Part shown: in pieces, positions 56,400 to 64,000 of the stretch | How positions within the stretch are numbered: position 1 is the first letter of the stretch | Layout of the letters: the number at the start of each line of letters is the position of its first letter | Source: Methanobacterium sp. BRmetb2 | Lineage (GTDB): Archaea; Methanobacteriota; Methanobacteria; Methanobacteriales; Methanobacteriaceae | NCBI GenBank assembly: GCA_003491285.1 | Contig: CP022705.1 | Span: 1,237,501-1,301,500 of the forward strand | Length of the DNA: 64,000 nucleotides | Reading direction: 5' to 3' | Notes under the pieces: model-generated | The model's database searches: none | What the model was told of the DNA's origin: nothing | The model's input: only the letters and a program-made list of their open reading frames with translations | Made by a program: the position numbers and the translations under genes

Positions 56400-56549
56400 A
56401 TGCCGGATAAGTAAATACCAGTTATAATTTTATTATATTTTTCCTGAATTTTCTTTATCTTTTTGAAATTTACTATTTTTCCTATTAAAATAAAATAATA
56501 TATAGCAAGATCACCATAAAATACTATTAGAGTTTATGGGGGAAAATGA

Positions 56550-56828
56550 ATGAAATTGGTTCATGTAAAAGGTTTTAAAAAAGGTGATGTTATTCTTTTT
56601 GCTTTGAGTACTTGTGGATGGTGTAAGAAGACTCGGGAACTTCTCGAAGATATTGGGGTGGATTATAGCTATGTTTATGTTGATCTTCTGGAAGGAAGTG
56701 AAAGAAAAGAGGCCTTGAACCACTTAAAAAGGTGGAACCCACAACTTTCTTTACCTACATTGATCCTTAACCAGGAGAGAATCATAATTGGATTTGATAA
56801 AGAAAGCATATTGGGGGCTCTAGCGTGA
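56550..56828 (+). CDS. Glutaredoxin-like protein
   Basis: This 92-residue thioredoxin-fold protein has the active-site motif STCGWCKKT near residues 20-28 and the cis-proline region LSLPTLIL. The motif CGWC differs from classical CPYC. Its last codons overlap the start of the ferredoxin:thioredoxin reductase gene (GTGA), so it is probably the direct substrate or partner of that reductase. The start follows GGGGGAAA. Confidence 0.85.
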   Translation: MKLVHVKGFKKGDVILFALSTCGWCKKTRELLEDIGVDYSYVYVDLLEGSERKEALNHLKRWNPQLSLPTLILNQERIIIGFDKESILGALA

Positions 56829-57331
56829 ACGAAGAGGTTAACGAGGAAGAAGTTGACCATTATTACCATAAAATTAAAGATAATGCCGAAAAATATGGAT
56901 ATCACCTGAATCCCGATGTTGAATTTACTAAAGATCTAATAAAGAGCATATTAATAAATAAAAACAGATATGGCTATGGTGCATGTCCCTGTCGATTGGC
57001 ATCTGGTAAGAGAGAAGAAGATTTAGATATAATCTGTCCCTGTGATTACCGGGACCCGGATCTTAATGAGTTTGATGCTTGTTATTGTGGTTTATATGTG
57101 TCTGGCCCAATACTTAAAGAGGAAAAAGAATTAATTCCTATACCAGAGCGAAGGCCTACCTGGGAAGAACGACAAAAAAATAAAATTGAAACTAAAGATC
57201 TATCAAAACAAACATTATCCCTACCTGTGTGGAGATGTAGAGTTTGTGGATACTTATGTGCCCGTGATGAACCCCCAGAAATATGTCCTATATGTAAGGT
57301 AGGAAAAGAACGATTTGAACGATTTATGTAA
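56825..57331 (+). CDS. Ferredoxin:thioredoxin reductase catalytic subunit with C-terminal rubredoxin-like domain
   Basis: This 168-residue protein has two domains. The FTR-beta domain (residues about 1-110) has the family cysteine motifs CPCRLASG, CPCDYRD and CYCGLYVSG (CYC instead of the plant CHC). A C-terminal rubredoxin-like knuckle pair, WRCRVCGYLCARDEPPEICPICK, covers about 137-159. FTR passes electrons from ferredoxin through a [4Fe-4S]-disulfide centre to thioredoxin-like proteins. The start GTG overlaps the glutaredoxin-like stop, so this is a two-gene redox relay. The rubredoxin-like tail replaces a separate electron-input partner in some archaeal forms; that role is inferred. Confidence 0.88.
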   Translation: MNEEVNEEEVDHYYHKIKDNAEKYGYHLNPDVEFTKDLIKSILINKNRYGYGACPCRLASGKREEDLDIICPCDYRDPDLNEFDACYCGLYVSGPILKEEKELIPIPERRPTWEERQKNKIETKDLSKQTLSLPVWRCRVCGYLCARDEPPEICPICKVGKERFERFM

Positions 57332-57362
57332 TTTATAAGTTATATACATAAATTTTCTTTTA
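57323..57362 (+). terminator. Stem-loop and T-run after the reductase gene
   Basis: Perfect 8-base arms TTTATGTA and TACATAAA (57323-57330 and 57345-57352) with a 14-base loop are followed at once by TTTTCTTTT. The left arm overlaps the stop codon. It looks like an intrinsic-type terminator, less common in archaea than plain T tracts. Confidence 0.6.
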
Positions 57363-57562
57363 AATATGATAAGTTTTTTTACAAAATTTATCCAATATCA
57401 TCAAATTAATCGTCCTATATATTTAGTAGTAATTAAGATTTAATTAATTAAAAGTTTGCAATGGATTTGGTGCTTCAAAATTAATTCAAGATTATTTATC
57501 CATTTATTATAGTTTATAGCAATTTGAAATTGCGGAATTATTAAATTTTAAATTTCATCATA

Positions 57563-59332
57563 TTGGTGGTTAAAATCAAATTTGAAATACTCACCGATTA
57601 CTTGGAAAAACTTGAAAACACAAGCTCTCAAACAGCCATGATAAATATTCTTTCTGAAATATTTCAGGAATCGGGAAAAGAAGAAATTGATAAAATCTGT
57701 TATTTGATTTTGGGCCAAATTGGCCCTGGCTATGAGGACATAAAGTTGGGAATGGATGAAAAAATGATACAGGCTGCGATTGCCATTGCAGCCAATATAG
57801 ATAAAGAATCTGTGGCATCGGAAACAAATAATTTAGGTGATATTGGAATTGTAGCCACTAAGTTCATTGACATATCAAAAAATAAATTTAAAAAATTTTT
57901 TTATTTTAAAGGGGATTTGTCTGTAGATGACATTTACAAAGCGTTTAAGAAAATTGCAAAGGTAAGTGGAACCGGATCTTACGAAATAAAAAAGAAAACC
58001 TTAGCTTCAATGTTAATTGAAGCAGATGACTTGGGTAAAAAATTTATAGCTCGATTGGCCAATGGAAAAATGAGACTTGGTGTGGGGGATATGACCATAT
58101 TATATGGTCTTTCTGTATCGGTTTTTGGAACAAAGGATAAAAAAGATGAGTTGGAACATGCATACAATGTTAGTTCAGATATAGGGTATGTTGGTAAAAT
58201 TTTATTTGAAAAAGGTATAGATGGTGTTAATAATATTAATATTACATTAAATAGGCCTATAAAAGCCATGTTAGCCCAAAGAATATCTGATTTTTCACAA
58301 ATTAAGGTTAAAATTAATTCTGAAAATATTGCAGCAGAAGAAAAATATGATGGAGAGAGAATTCAAGCTCATAAAGAAGGGGATAATGTAAAATTATTCT
58401 CCAGAAGATTGAACAATGTTACCAAACAATTTCCCGATGTGGTAAAAAAAATTAAGAAGCATATAAATGTAAAAAATATAATTTTAGATGGTGAAATTGT
58501 TGCTTATAATTTTGAAGATAAAAAATTTTATCCTTTCCAAAAATTAATGCAACGAAAACGAAAATATAAAATTAAAGAATACAGGAGAAAGATTCCAGTC
58601 AAATATATAGTTTTTGATGTTCTGTATGTGAATAATGAATCCTTTCTAAGAAAAAGTTATCCAGAAAGACGAAAGAAATTAGAAAATATATTAGAATCTT
58701 CAAAATATATTAATTTGGCTAAAAGGGTGGTAAGTTCAAATTTAGATATTATTGACGGTTTTTTCCAGGATTGTATTGATAGAAACCTGGAAGGAATTGT
58801 CTGTAAATCATGTGCCAATGATTCCTATTATCATGCCGGGGCACGTGAATGGTCTTGGATTAAATGGAAAAAAGAGTATATAACTAATTTAACTGATACT
58901 TTAGATTTAGTAATAGTTGGAGCATTTCCTGGTAGGGGCAGAAGAAGTGGAACCTATGGGGCGCTTCTATGTGCAGTTTACAATCATGAAAAGGACGTAT
59001 TTGAAACTGTAACTAAAATTGGCACGGGATTTTCTGACCAACAGTTAGAACAACTCCCATCAAAATTGGAAGGAGTTTTAACTGATAAAAAACCAGCAAG
59101 ACTGGAATTAAGTAAAAAAATGGACATTGACTATTATTTAATACCTGAATATGTGATTGAGACATTGGGATCTGAAATAACTAAAAGCCCAATACACACT
59201 TGTAATTGGAATGAAGAAGAAGAAAGGGGTATGGCTTTAAGATTTCCACGGTTTGTTCGGTGGAGGGAAGAAAAAGCCCCAGAACAGGCCACCACTTCTG
59301 AAGAAATTTTACAAATGTATAGAGAACAATAA
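57563..59332 (+). CDS. ATP-dependent DNA ligase, divergent copy
   Basis: This 589-residue DNA ligase has the adenylation motif EEKYDGERIQ with Lys261, IILDGEIVAYN, a DBD-like N-terminal half, and a C-terminal OB region ending ALRFPRFVRWREEKAPE. It differs markedly from the second ligase at 60297, so it is a paralogue or an acquired copy rather than a recent duplicate. The start codon is uncertain: TTG at 57563 or GTG at 57566, without a clear Shine-Dalgarno. It shares its surroundings with a uracil-DNA glycosylase, so a repair role is plausible. Confidence 0.88.
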   Translation: MVVKIKFEILTDYLEKLENTSSQTAMINILSEIFQESGKEEIDKICYLILGQIGPGYEDIKLGMDEKMIQAAIAIAANIDKESVASETNNLGDIGIVATKFIDISKNKFKKFFYFKGDLSVDDIYKAFKKIAKVSGTGSYEIKKKTLASMLIEADDLGKKFIARLANGKMRLGVGDMTILYGLSVSVFGTKDKKDELEHAYNVSSDIGYVGKILFEKGIDGVNNINITLNRPIKAMLAQRISDFSQIKVKINSENIAAEEKYDGERIQAHKEGDNVKLFSRRLNNVTKQFPDVVKKIKKHINVKNIILDGEIVAYNFEDKKFYPFQKLMQRKRKYKIKEYRRKIPVKYIVFDVLYVNNESFLRKSYPERRKKLENILESSKYINLAKRVVSSNLDIIDGFFQDCIDRNLEGIVCKSCANDSYYHAGAREWSWIKWKKEYITNLTDTLDLVIVGAFPGRGRRSGTYGALLCAVYNHEKDVFETVTKIGTGFSDQQLEQLPSKLEGVLTDKKPARLELSKKMDIDYYLIPEYVIETLGSEITKSPIHTCNWNEEEERGMALRFPRFVRWREEKAPEQATTSEEILQMYREQ

Positions 59333-59405
59333 AATTTTCTCATCAAAATTTGTTAATGATTCGTAAATATTAAAGCTTTAAAGTAAATTTAATATGGTAT
59401 TATGT

Positions 59406-59963
59406 TCATAACACTGATGCTCTATTTTGCATTTTTTCAAGTTTTATCATATCTTCTTTGAGTTTTGGGAGTAAAGCACGATTATATAATACTGCCGCAG
59501 GATGAAACATTGCCATGTACTTTTGCCCATTTGATTCATAGATATTTCCATGAATCTTATTGATATTTTTTTTACCAATAATTGCGAATATGGAGCTATT
59601 TCCAAGAAGACCAATGATTTCAGGATTAATTAATTCTATCTGCTTTTTCAAAAAAATATCTATACACGTGGAATACTCTAATTTTCTCGGTTTCCTATTA
59701 TCTTGAGGCCTACATTTTACTATAGACGTTATATAAATATTGGAACGATTTAGATCGGCTTCTTGTATGATACTGCTTAATATTTTTCCAGCACTTCCTA
59801 CAAATGGTCTTCCTGTAATATCTTCATTTTTTCCTGGTGCTTCTCCGATTAACATTATATTTGCATTGGAAGGTCCTTCACCAAAAACCACATTTGTTCT
59901 ATTTTTTTGTAAAGGACATTCATTACAATTACTTGCTTTTTTACATAGCTTTTTAAGTTGCAT
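59406..59963 (-). CDS. Family 4 uracil-DNA glycosylase
   Basis: This 185-residue [4Fe-4S] uracil-DNA glycosylase has an N-terminal CNECPLQKNRTNVVFGEGP with cluster cysteines, the family 4 active-site motif IGEAPGKNEDITGRPFVGSAG and IVKCRPQDNRKP. The C-terminal HPAAVLYNRALLPKLKEDM carries the second conserved histidine motif. It removes uracil from deaminated DNA, starting base-excision repair. It lies between the two ligase genes on the opposite strand, close to the last enzyme of that repair route. Confidence 0.9.
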   Translation of the reverse strand: MQLKKLCKKASNCNECPLQKNRTNVVFGEGPSNANIMLIGEAPGKNEDITGRPFVGSAGKILSSIIQEADLNRSNIYITSIVKCRPQDNRKPRKLEYSTCIDIFLKKQIELINPEIIGLLGNSSIFAIIGKKNINKIHGNIYESNGQKYMAMFHPAAVLYNRALLPKLKEDMIKLEKMQNRASVL

Positions 59964-60296
59964 ATTATCGTTAACCAGTTTAATGAATGTTTAGTCAGAT
60001 TATGACTAAACTATTTTTATTCTTTTTCAGGATTTACATAAATTATTTCTTTAACTTTTAAATTAATATGGGGTAATACGACCTTATATATTATTTAAAT
60101 TATAAAATCGCGTTTTATCATGTTTAGTTACATAATTAACTTTTTATATGATAATTAATTAATTATAAGATTTTAAAAATTAATTATACAATTATAATTT
60201 ATAGATATAGGCATTAGGAAATATTAAATAATTAACTATTAATAAGTACTTAGATAAGAGAATATTTGGTGAAGATTAATAATTCGCTGGGATATT
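59964..60296. other. A/T-rich divergent region between glycosylase and second ligase
   Basis: I find no gene, RNA or clear operator here. The sequence is very A/T rich with several short TATA-like runs (for example near 60130-60150 and 60195), and it must hold promoters for both neighbours. Confidence 0.5.
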
Positions 60297-61979
60297 ATGT
60301 CGCATTTTAACAATAACATGAATTATAAAGAACTTGTGGATGTTTATGAAGCATTAGAATCCACTACTAAGCGATTGGAAAAAACAGCCATTCTTGCAGA
60401 TTTTTATAAAAGTCTGGATGATGAAAAACTTCCCATGATTACTATGATGACTTTAGGGAAGGTTTTCCCTTCATGGAGTGAAGAAGAAATAGGGGTCGGC
60501 TCAAAACTTCTCATGAAATCTATAGCTACTATTGTAGGTGTTTCTGTTGATGATGTTGAAGATAAATTTCGGGACACTGGCGACTTGGGAATTGCTACTG
60601 AGGAACTTTACAAAAAAAGATCACAGATCACTTTTTTTTCACAACCACTAACCATAGAGAAGGTATACAATAATATAAGGAGAATGGCAAACATATCTGG
60701 AAACAGAGCGCAATCAAAAAAAATTGATAGTTTACTGGAACTTTTTTCTTTAGCATCTCCAAGAGAGGCTAAATATATTGCTAGAACAGTTATTGAAGAG
60801 CTAAGAGTTGGTGTGGGGGAAGGAACTATACGGGATGCTCTTGCTGAATCATTTAAGGTAGACAAGGATGTGGTTGAAAGAGCACACATGCTCACCAATG
60901 ACCTGGGACTTGTGGCCCAGGTGGCTTACAGAGAAGGTGAAGATGGCCTTAAAAAATTAACTTTAAAACCTGGCAAACCAGTTAAACCAATGCTGGCACA
61001 GCTTGCAGAAGGAATTGAGGCAAGTATTAATGATATTGGTGGAGCATATTGTGAAACCAAATATGATGGTATCCGCGTCCAAATCCACCGTAAAGGCGAT
61101 GAAATTTTAATCTTCACCCGTAGACTTGAAAATATTGGAAATGCAGTTCCAGATATAAGAGGATATATAGATAAATCATTACCAAAACATGATTTTATAG
61201 TGGAAGGAGAAATAATTGTCACCAAGGATGGAAAACCAATTTCATTCCAGTATATTCTTCAACGTATCCGGAGAAAGTATGAAATTGAAAAAGTAATGGA
61301 AAAAGTCCCTTTAACTTTGTATCTATTTGATGTTCTGTTTTATGAAAAACCACTTATTGATGAACCCTTTGAAAAACGCCGCCAAATTCTTGAAGATATC
61401 GTTACAGTTGACGGGCATAAAATTGAGCTTAGCCGCCAGGTTAAAGTGACCCCTGAAAACATTCAAGACGCAGTTGACCTTTTCAATATATCTATTGAAC
61501 AGGGACACGAAGGGATCATGATAAAGGATCCTACTGCTCCATATATACCTGGTATTCGTGGTAAAAAGATGCTTAAATTTAAGGCCGAACCTGAAACCCT
61601 TGATCTGGTAGTGGTGGGAGGTACCTACGGCCGTGGTAAACGGGCCCATTTTATTGGTTCTTATCTTCTGGCTTTAAAAGATGGTGATGATCTTAAAACT
61701 ATTGCTCATGTAGCAACTGGTTTGGATGATAAAACTCTTTTAGAGTTATCTGAAAAAATGGGAAAACTTTTCATAAATAAAAAAGGAAGGCAAGTTGAAG
61801 TTGTCCCTAAAATCGTTCTGGAAGTTGCTTACAGCGAAATAGTCAAAAGCCCAGAATATGAAAGTGGATATTCGCTAAGATTCCCCGTAGTTAAAGGAAT
61901 AAGGGAAGATAAGGGTGTTGAAGATATTGATACCCTGGAAAGAGTTGATTCCATGTTTAAAATGGCTAATGTTAAATAA
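60297..61979 (+). CDS. lig: ATP-dependent DNA ligase, canonical copy
   Basis: This 560-residue archaeal DNA ligase matches the usual length of the Methanobacteriales replicative ligase. It has Lys255 in ETKYDGIRVQIH, FIVEGEIIV, GHEGIMIKDP and the C-terminal YSEIVKSPEYESGYSLRFPVVKGIREDKG. It seals nicks between Okazaki fragments and in repair. The start follows GGGAT. Its presence 1 kb from another full-length ligase is unusual. Confidence 0.92.
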   Translation: MSHFNNNMNYKELVDVYEALESTTKRLEKTAILADFYKSLDDEKLPMITMMTLGKVFPSWSEEEIGVGSKLLMKSIATIVGVSVDDVEDKFRDTGDLGIATEELYKKRSQITFFSQPLTIEKVYNNIRRMANISGNRAQSKKIDSLLELFSLASPREAKYIARTVIEELRVGVGEGTIRDALAESFKVDKDVVERAHMLTNDLGLVAQVAYREGEDGLKKLTLKPGKPVKPMLAQLAEGIEASINDIGGAYCETKYDGIRVQIHRKGDEILIFTRRLENIGNAVPDIRGYIDKSLPKHDFIVEGEIIVTKDGKPISFQYILQRIRRKYEIEKVMEKVPLTLYLFDVLFYEKPLIDEPFEKRRQILEDIVTVDGHKIELSRQVKVTPENIQDAVDLFNISIEQGHEGIMIKDPTAPYIPGIRGKKMLKFKAEPETLDLVVVGGTYGRGKRAHFIGSYLLALKDGDDLKTIAHVATGLDDKTLLELSEKMGKLFINKKGRQVEVVPKIVLEVAYSEIVKSPEYESGYSLRFPVVKGIREDKGVEDIDTLERVDSMFKMANVK

Positions 61980-62100
61980 TCTTTTAATATTATTTGTTTA
62001 CTAGTTTTTGCTAGATATTTGTAAATTTAAAAAAGATTTGAACTCTTATTTTATAATTTATCTATTCAGAATACTTTTATTTTCTAATTTAATTTTGATT

Positions 62101-62151
62101 TAGTAATACTAAACTGCAAAATTTAAATACTTTAATAAATTAGTATTACTA
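62101..62151. promoter_or_regulatory. Paired TAGTA-N-TACTA palindromes flanking a promoter
   Basis: TAGTAATACTA (62101-62111) and TAGTATTACTA (62141-62151) are 11-base palindromes exactly 40 bases apart, about four helical turns. A TATA-like TTTAAATAC lies between them at about 62122-62130. The second copy covers the expected transcription start of the downstream gene. This looks like a repressor-operator pair; the regulator is unknown. Confidence 0.5.
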
Positions 62152-62168
62152 TATTTTAGGTGTTTATT

Positions 62169-62561
62169 ATGCAAGATGATGATATTTTTAAAATGGCCTT
62201 TATAACAGCCATTATTGGTGTAGTAGGAATGATAATTTTTTCAAATTACATTTTACCTCGAGAAATTGAGATTATAGATATTGATAAGGGCATGTTGGAT
62301 GAAGAAGTTTCATTAGAGGGATATGTATCAAAATTGGAAAAATCAAAAAACAGCAACACCTATTTTTTAGAAATAATTGATAATACTGGCAAAATTAGTG
62401 CAGTAATCTTTGAAAAGACTGTAATAGAAATTGAAAAAGGTAATTTCACTGTAAAATCGTTGAAAAATCGTCGAATAAAGATTGTTGGAACAGTTACGCA
62501 GTATAATGGCGATATGGAAATTATACTAAAAGATGCTAAATCTATTAAAATAATAGCTTAA
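62169..62561 (+). CDS. Membrane-anchored OB-fold protein
   Basis: This 130-residue protein has one N-terminal membrane helix (residues about 9-28, MAFITAIIGVVGMIIFSNYI) and a single OB-fold domain resembling the tRNA_anti/nucleic-acid-binding type (VSLEGYVSKLEKSKNSNTYFLEIIDNTGKISAVIFE, then RRIKIVGTVTQYNGDMEIILKDAKSIKI). OB domains of this kind bind nucleic acids, and the helix would tether it to the membrane. The ATG at 62169 follows TTAGGTG; an upstream GTG overlaps that site. Palindromes flank its promoter. The function is unknown. Confidence 0.75.
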   Translation: MQDDDIFKMAFITAIIGVVGMIIFSNYILPREIEIIDIDKGMLDEEVSLEGYVSKLEKSKNSNTYFLEIIDNTGKISAVIFEKTVIEIEKGNFTVKSLKNRRIKIVGTVTQYNGDMEIILKDAKSIKIIA

Positions 62562-62564
62562 AAT

Positions 62565-63569
62565 TCATTTTTTTGAGATTTTAAGATCGATACTAAATTT
62601 TTTAATCTCATCAAAGATGTCTTTAGCATAATAGAATGAAAAAATCAAACCCAATACAGTAACAACCCAGAATGATACTAATCGATCGGCAAGAGCAATA
62701 CTCCCACTTAGAGCTCTTGGAACTCCAAAAAGGACAAATAGGCCTGTAAGAGATATTTCTATAGATCCAATACCTCCTGGAAGCACGGTAACTACGCCAA
62801 TAATATTGGCCAGTAAGAATATTATAATTACTGCAACAAAGCTAATTTCTAGGTTAAAGGCATAAAAAACAGTTAGAAGACGAAGACATTCTACAAGCCA
62901 GGATAAAGCTGATAAAATTATTACCAGGATCAGATTTTTATAAGTTGTAAATGACTTAGTATAGGTAACCATGCTCTTTAGTAATTGCACCGCTTTTTCA
63001 TAAAAATTATCAAGAACTTCTTCTTGTATGGGCAACCTTTCAATTAAAGGATGTATTTTTTCATAAAGCCATATACTGGCGTTTTCTCTCCAGTTTATGA
63101 AATAAATTAGAACAACGAAGCTTAAAGATAAAATTCCTCCAATTATGGCAAGATAACGTATTTTGGGCAGCCAGATACAAGAAATCAGAAGTAACAAACC
63201 TACAATTATGAAATCAAAGAACCTCTCAGTTAGCCCTGCTGATAATCCTTCAGATAAACTTATTTTATTAATTTTTTTACCGGCAATTGCAGTAACCGGC
63301 TCCCCCGCAGTCCTAACTGGGCTGAAATTACCGGCAAAAAGTCCGATAGTTTTAACCACAAAATTATTTTTGAATTCTTTAGGTTTATTTATAATAAATC
63401 CCCATCGTATGGATCTCAAACCTACTGCCACTAAATGGATTATCATAGCTAAAATTAAAAGTCCCCAATTTGCAGTTTTAAAGGCATCAATGATCTGTTG
63501 AGGTCCAATCCATAATATTAATAGTACTATAAGTACCAAACTAATCATGAATACGTAAAATCTTTTCAA
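62565..63569 (-). CDS. Flippase-like (UPF0104/LPG-synthase-TM family) membrane protein
   Basis: This 334-residue protein has about eight or nine predicted membrane helices and belongs to the UPF0104/lysylphosphatidylglycerol synthase transmembrane family. Family features are GLRSIRWGFIINKP near residue 50, FSPVRTAGEPVTA near 88-100, LSAGLTERFFDF, and LPGGIGSIEISLTGLFVLFGV near 262-282. Archaeal members often lie by glycosyltransferases and are thought to move lipid-linked sugars or help in glycolipid synthesis. Its ATG overlaps the stop of the glycosyltransferase gene by four bases, which makes functional linkage likely. Confidence 0.82.
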   Translation of the reverse strand: MKRFYVFMISLVLIVLLILWIGPQQIIDAFKTANWGLLILAMIIHLVAVGLRSIRWGFIINKPKEFKNNFVVKTIGLFAGNFSPVRTAGEPVTAIAGKKINKISLSEGLSAGLTERFFDFIIVGLLLLISCIWLPKIRYLAIIGGILSLSFVVLIYFINWRENASIWLYEKIHPLIERLPIQEEVLDNFYEKAVQLLKSMVTYTKSFTTYKNLILVIILSALSWLVECLRLLTVFYAFNLEISFVAVIIIFLLANIIGVVTVLPGGIGSIEISLTGLFVLFGVPRALSGSIALADRLVSFWVVTVLGLIFSFYYAKDIFDEIKKFSIDLKISKK

Positions 63570-64000
63570 AGATCGAATCTCCCTTTAAATTTCATTAGCA
63601 AATGTATTATGATGAAAATCACGTAATTCAAGGCATTTTTAAGCGTGACATATGACTTTTCTGTACCATAATCGCAAGCTATTTTTATCTCTTTAAGTTT
63701 TATATTATTTTTTGATGCTTTGTAGAGCATTTCAGATTCGAATACATAATCATTATATTTTATATCAATAAAAAGATTTAATATATCTGCTGAAATTGAT
63801 CTAAAACCACTTTGACTATCAGTTATTTCATATCCCGTAACATATCTTATTATTCCCGTTGTTAACTGATTTGCCAGTTTGCGTTGGAAGGGCATATTAT
63901 CTGGAAATTTTCCCTTAAATCTAGAACCTATAACTATTTGCGCATCATCCATAGCAGATGTAAATTGGGGGATATACGAAGGATCGTGCTGTCCATCTCC
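63566..64000 (-). CDS. Family 2 glycosyltransferase, C-terminal part (cut by window edge)
   Basis: Reading on the minus strand from the edge gives GDGQHDPSYIPQF, the DxD-like donor-sugar motif of dolichyl-phosphate-sugar synthase-type GT2 enzymes. It continues through QIVIGSRFKGKFP and GYEITDSQSGFRSISADIL and ends at KFKGRFDL. The reading frame is open from the window end, so the ATG at 63952 is internal and not the start. It uses a nucleotide sugar and probably a polyprenyl-phosphate acceptor. It overlaps the flippase-like gene (ATGA). The N-terminal half lies outside the window. Confidence 0.85.
   Translation of the reverse strand, partial: GDGQHDPSYIPQFTSAMDDAQIVIGSRFKGKFPDNMPFQRKLANQLTTGIIRYVTGYEITDSQSGFRSISADILNLFIDIKYNDYVFESEMLYKASKNNIKLKEIKIACDYGTEKSYVTLKNALNYVIFIIIHLLMKFKGRFDL

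Overview
The window comes from a low-GC hydrogenotrophic methanogen of the Methanobacteriales, most like the genus Methanobacterium. The evidence is a tungsten-type formylmethanofuran dehydrogenase operon, methanogenesis marker protein 8, archaeal ATP-dependent DNA ligases, NrpR with GGAA-N6-TTCC operators, a nifH-I1-I2-D-K-E-N operon, frequent TTG starts behind good Shine-Dalgarno sequences, and A/T-rich promoters with archaeal TATA boxes. The dominant theme is molybdenum, tungsten and nitrogen metabolism.

Layout. 1-6.2 kb: a giant modular surface protein (PKD, chitobiase-like, two PQQ-like propellers, a NosD-like beta-helix, a Ser-Gly stalk and a C-terminal anchor). 6.4-11.0 kb: 6-phospho-3-hexuloisomerase, FdhD, and two NuoE/NuoF (HydC/HydB)-type subunits. 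12.3-16.1 kb: an A/T-rich OLD-nuclease plus UvrD-helicase pair that matches the Gabija anti-phage system. 16.1-21.9 kb: moaA, mobB, a formate dehydrogenase catalytic subunit with a NuoG-like front end, and a decayed moeA. 22.2-28.4 kb: the fwd operon, headed by an HTH-ferredoxin fusion. 28.5-29.3 kb: two paralogous small unknown proteins. 29.3-32.8 kb: molybdate/tungstate ABC transporter, molbindin, and a 50-residue ribbon-helix-helix protein. 32.9-39.3 kb: two FmdE-family proteins, a DUF364-type protein, a methyltransferase, an eight-cluster polyferredoxin with a small ferredoxin, and a 655-residue molybdopterin oxidoreductase. 39.4-47.6 kb: the complete structural and regulatory nif operon on the minus strand. 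48-53.5 kb: trmO, nrpR, glnA, a ThiF/HesA-like protein and a methyltransferase. 53.6 kb: an intron-containing tRNA-Met. 53.9-64 kb: marker 8, CBS protein, thiC, glutaredoxin plus ferredoxin:thioredoxin reductase, two different DNA ligases flanking a uracil-DNA glycosylase, an OB-fold protein, and a flippase-like protein overlapping a family-2 glycosyltransferase cut by the window edge.

How the parts fit. Imported Mo/W oxyanion and the pterin genes (moaA, mobB, degenerate moeA) would serve formate dehydrogenase, formylmethanofuran dehydrogenase and the orphan oxidoreductase; Mo also serves nitrogenase. NrpR sits between its two visible targets, nifH and glnA, and each carries its palindrome at the predicted transcription start. 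A second dyad with the same geometry (7-bp arms, 10-bp spacer) recurs at the promoters of modA, an fmdE-like gene and the ferredoxin/polyferredoxin pair, which suggests a local Mo/W regulon. The most promising undescribed material is that 31-39 kb Mo/W cluster and its shared motif. The methanogen formate dehydrogenase with NAD(P)-type subunits is next.
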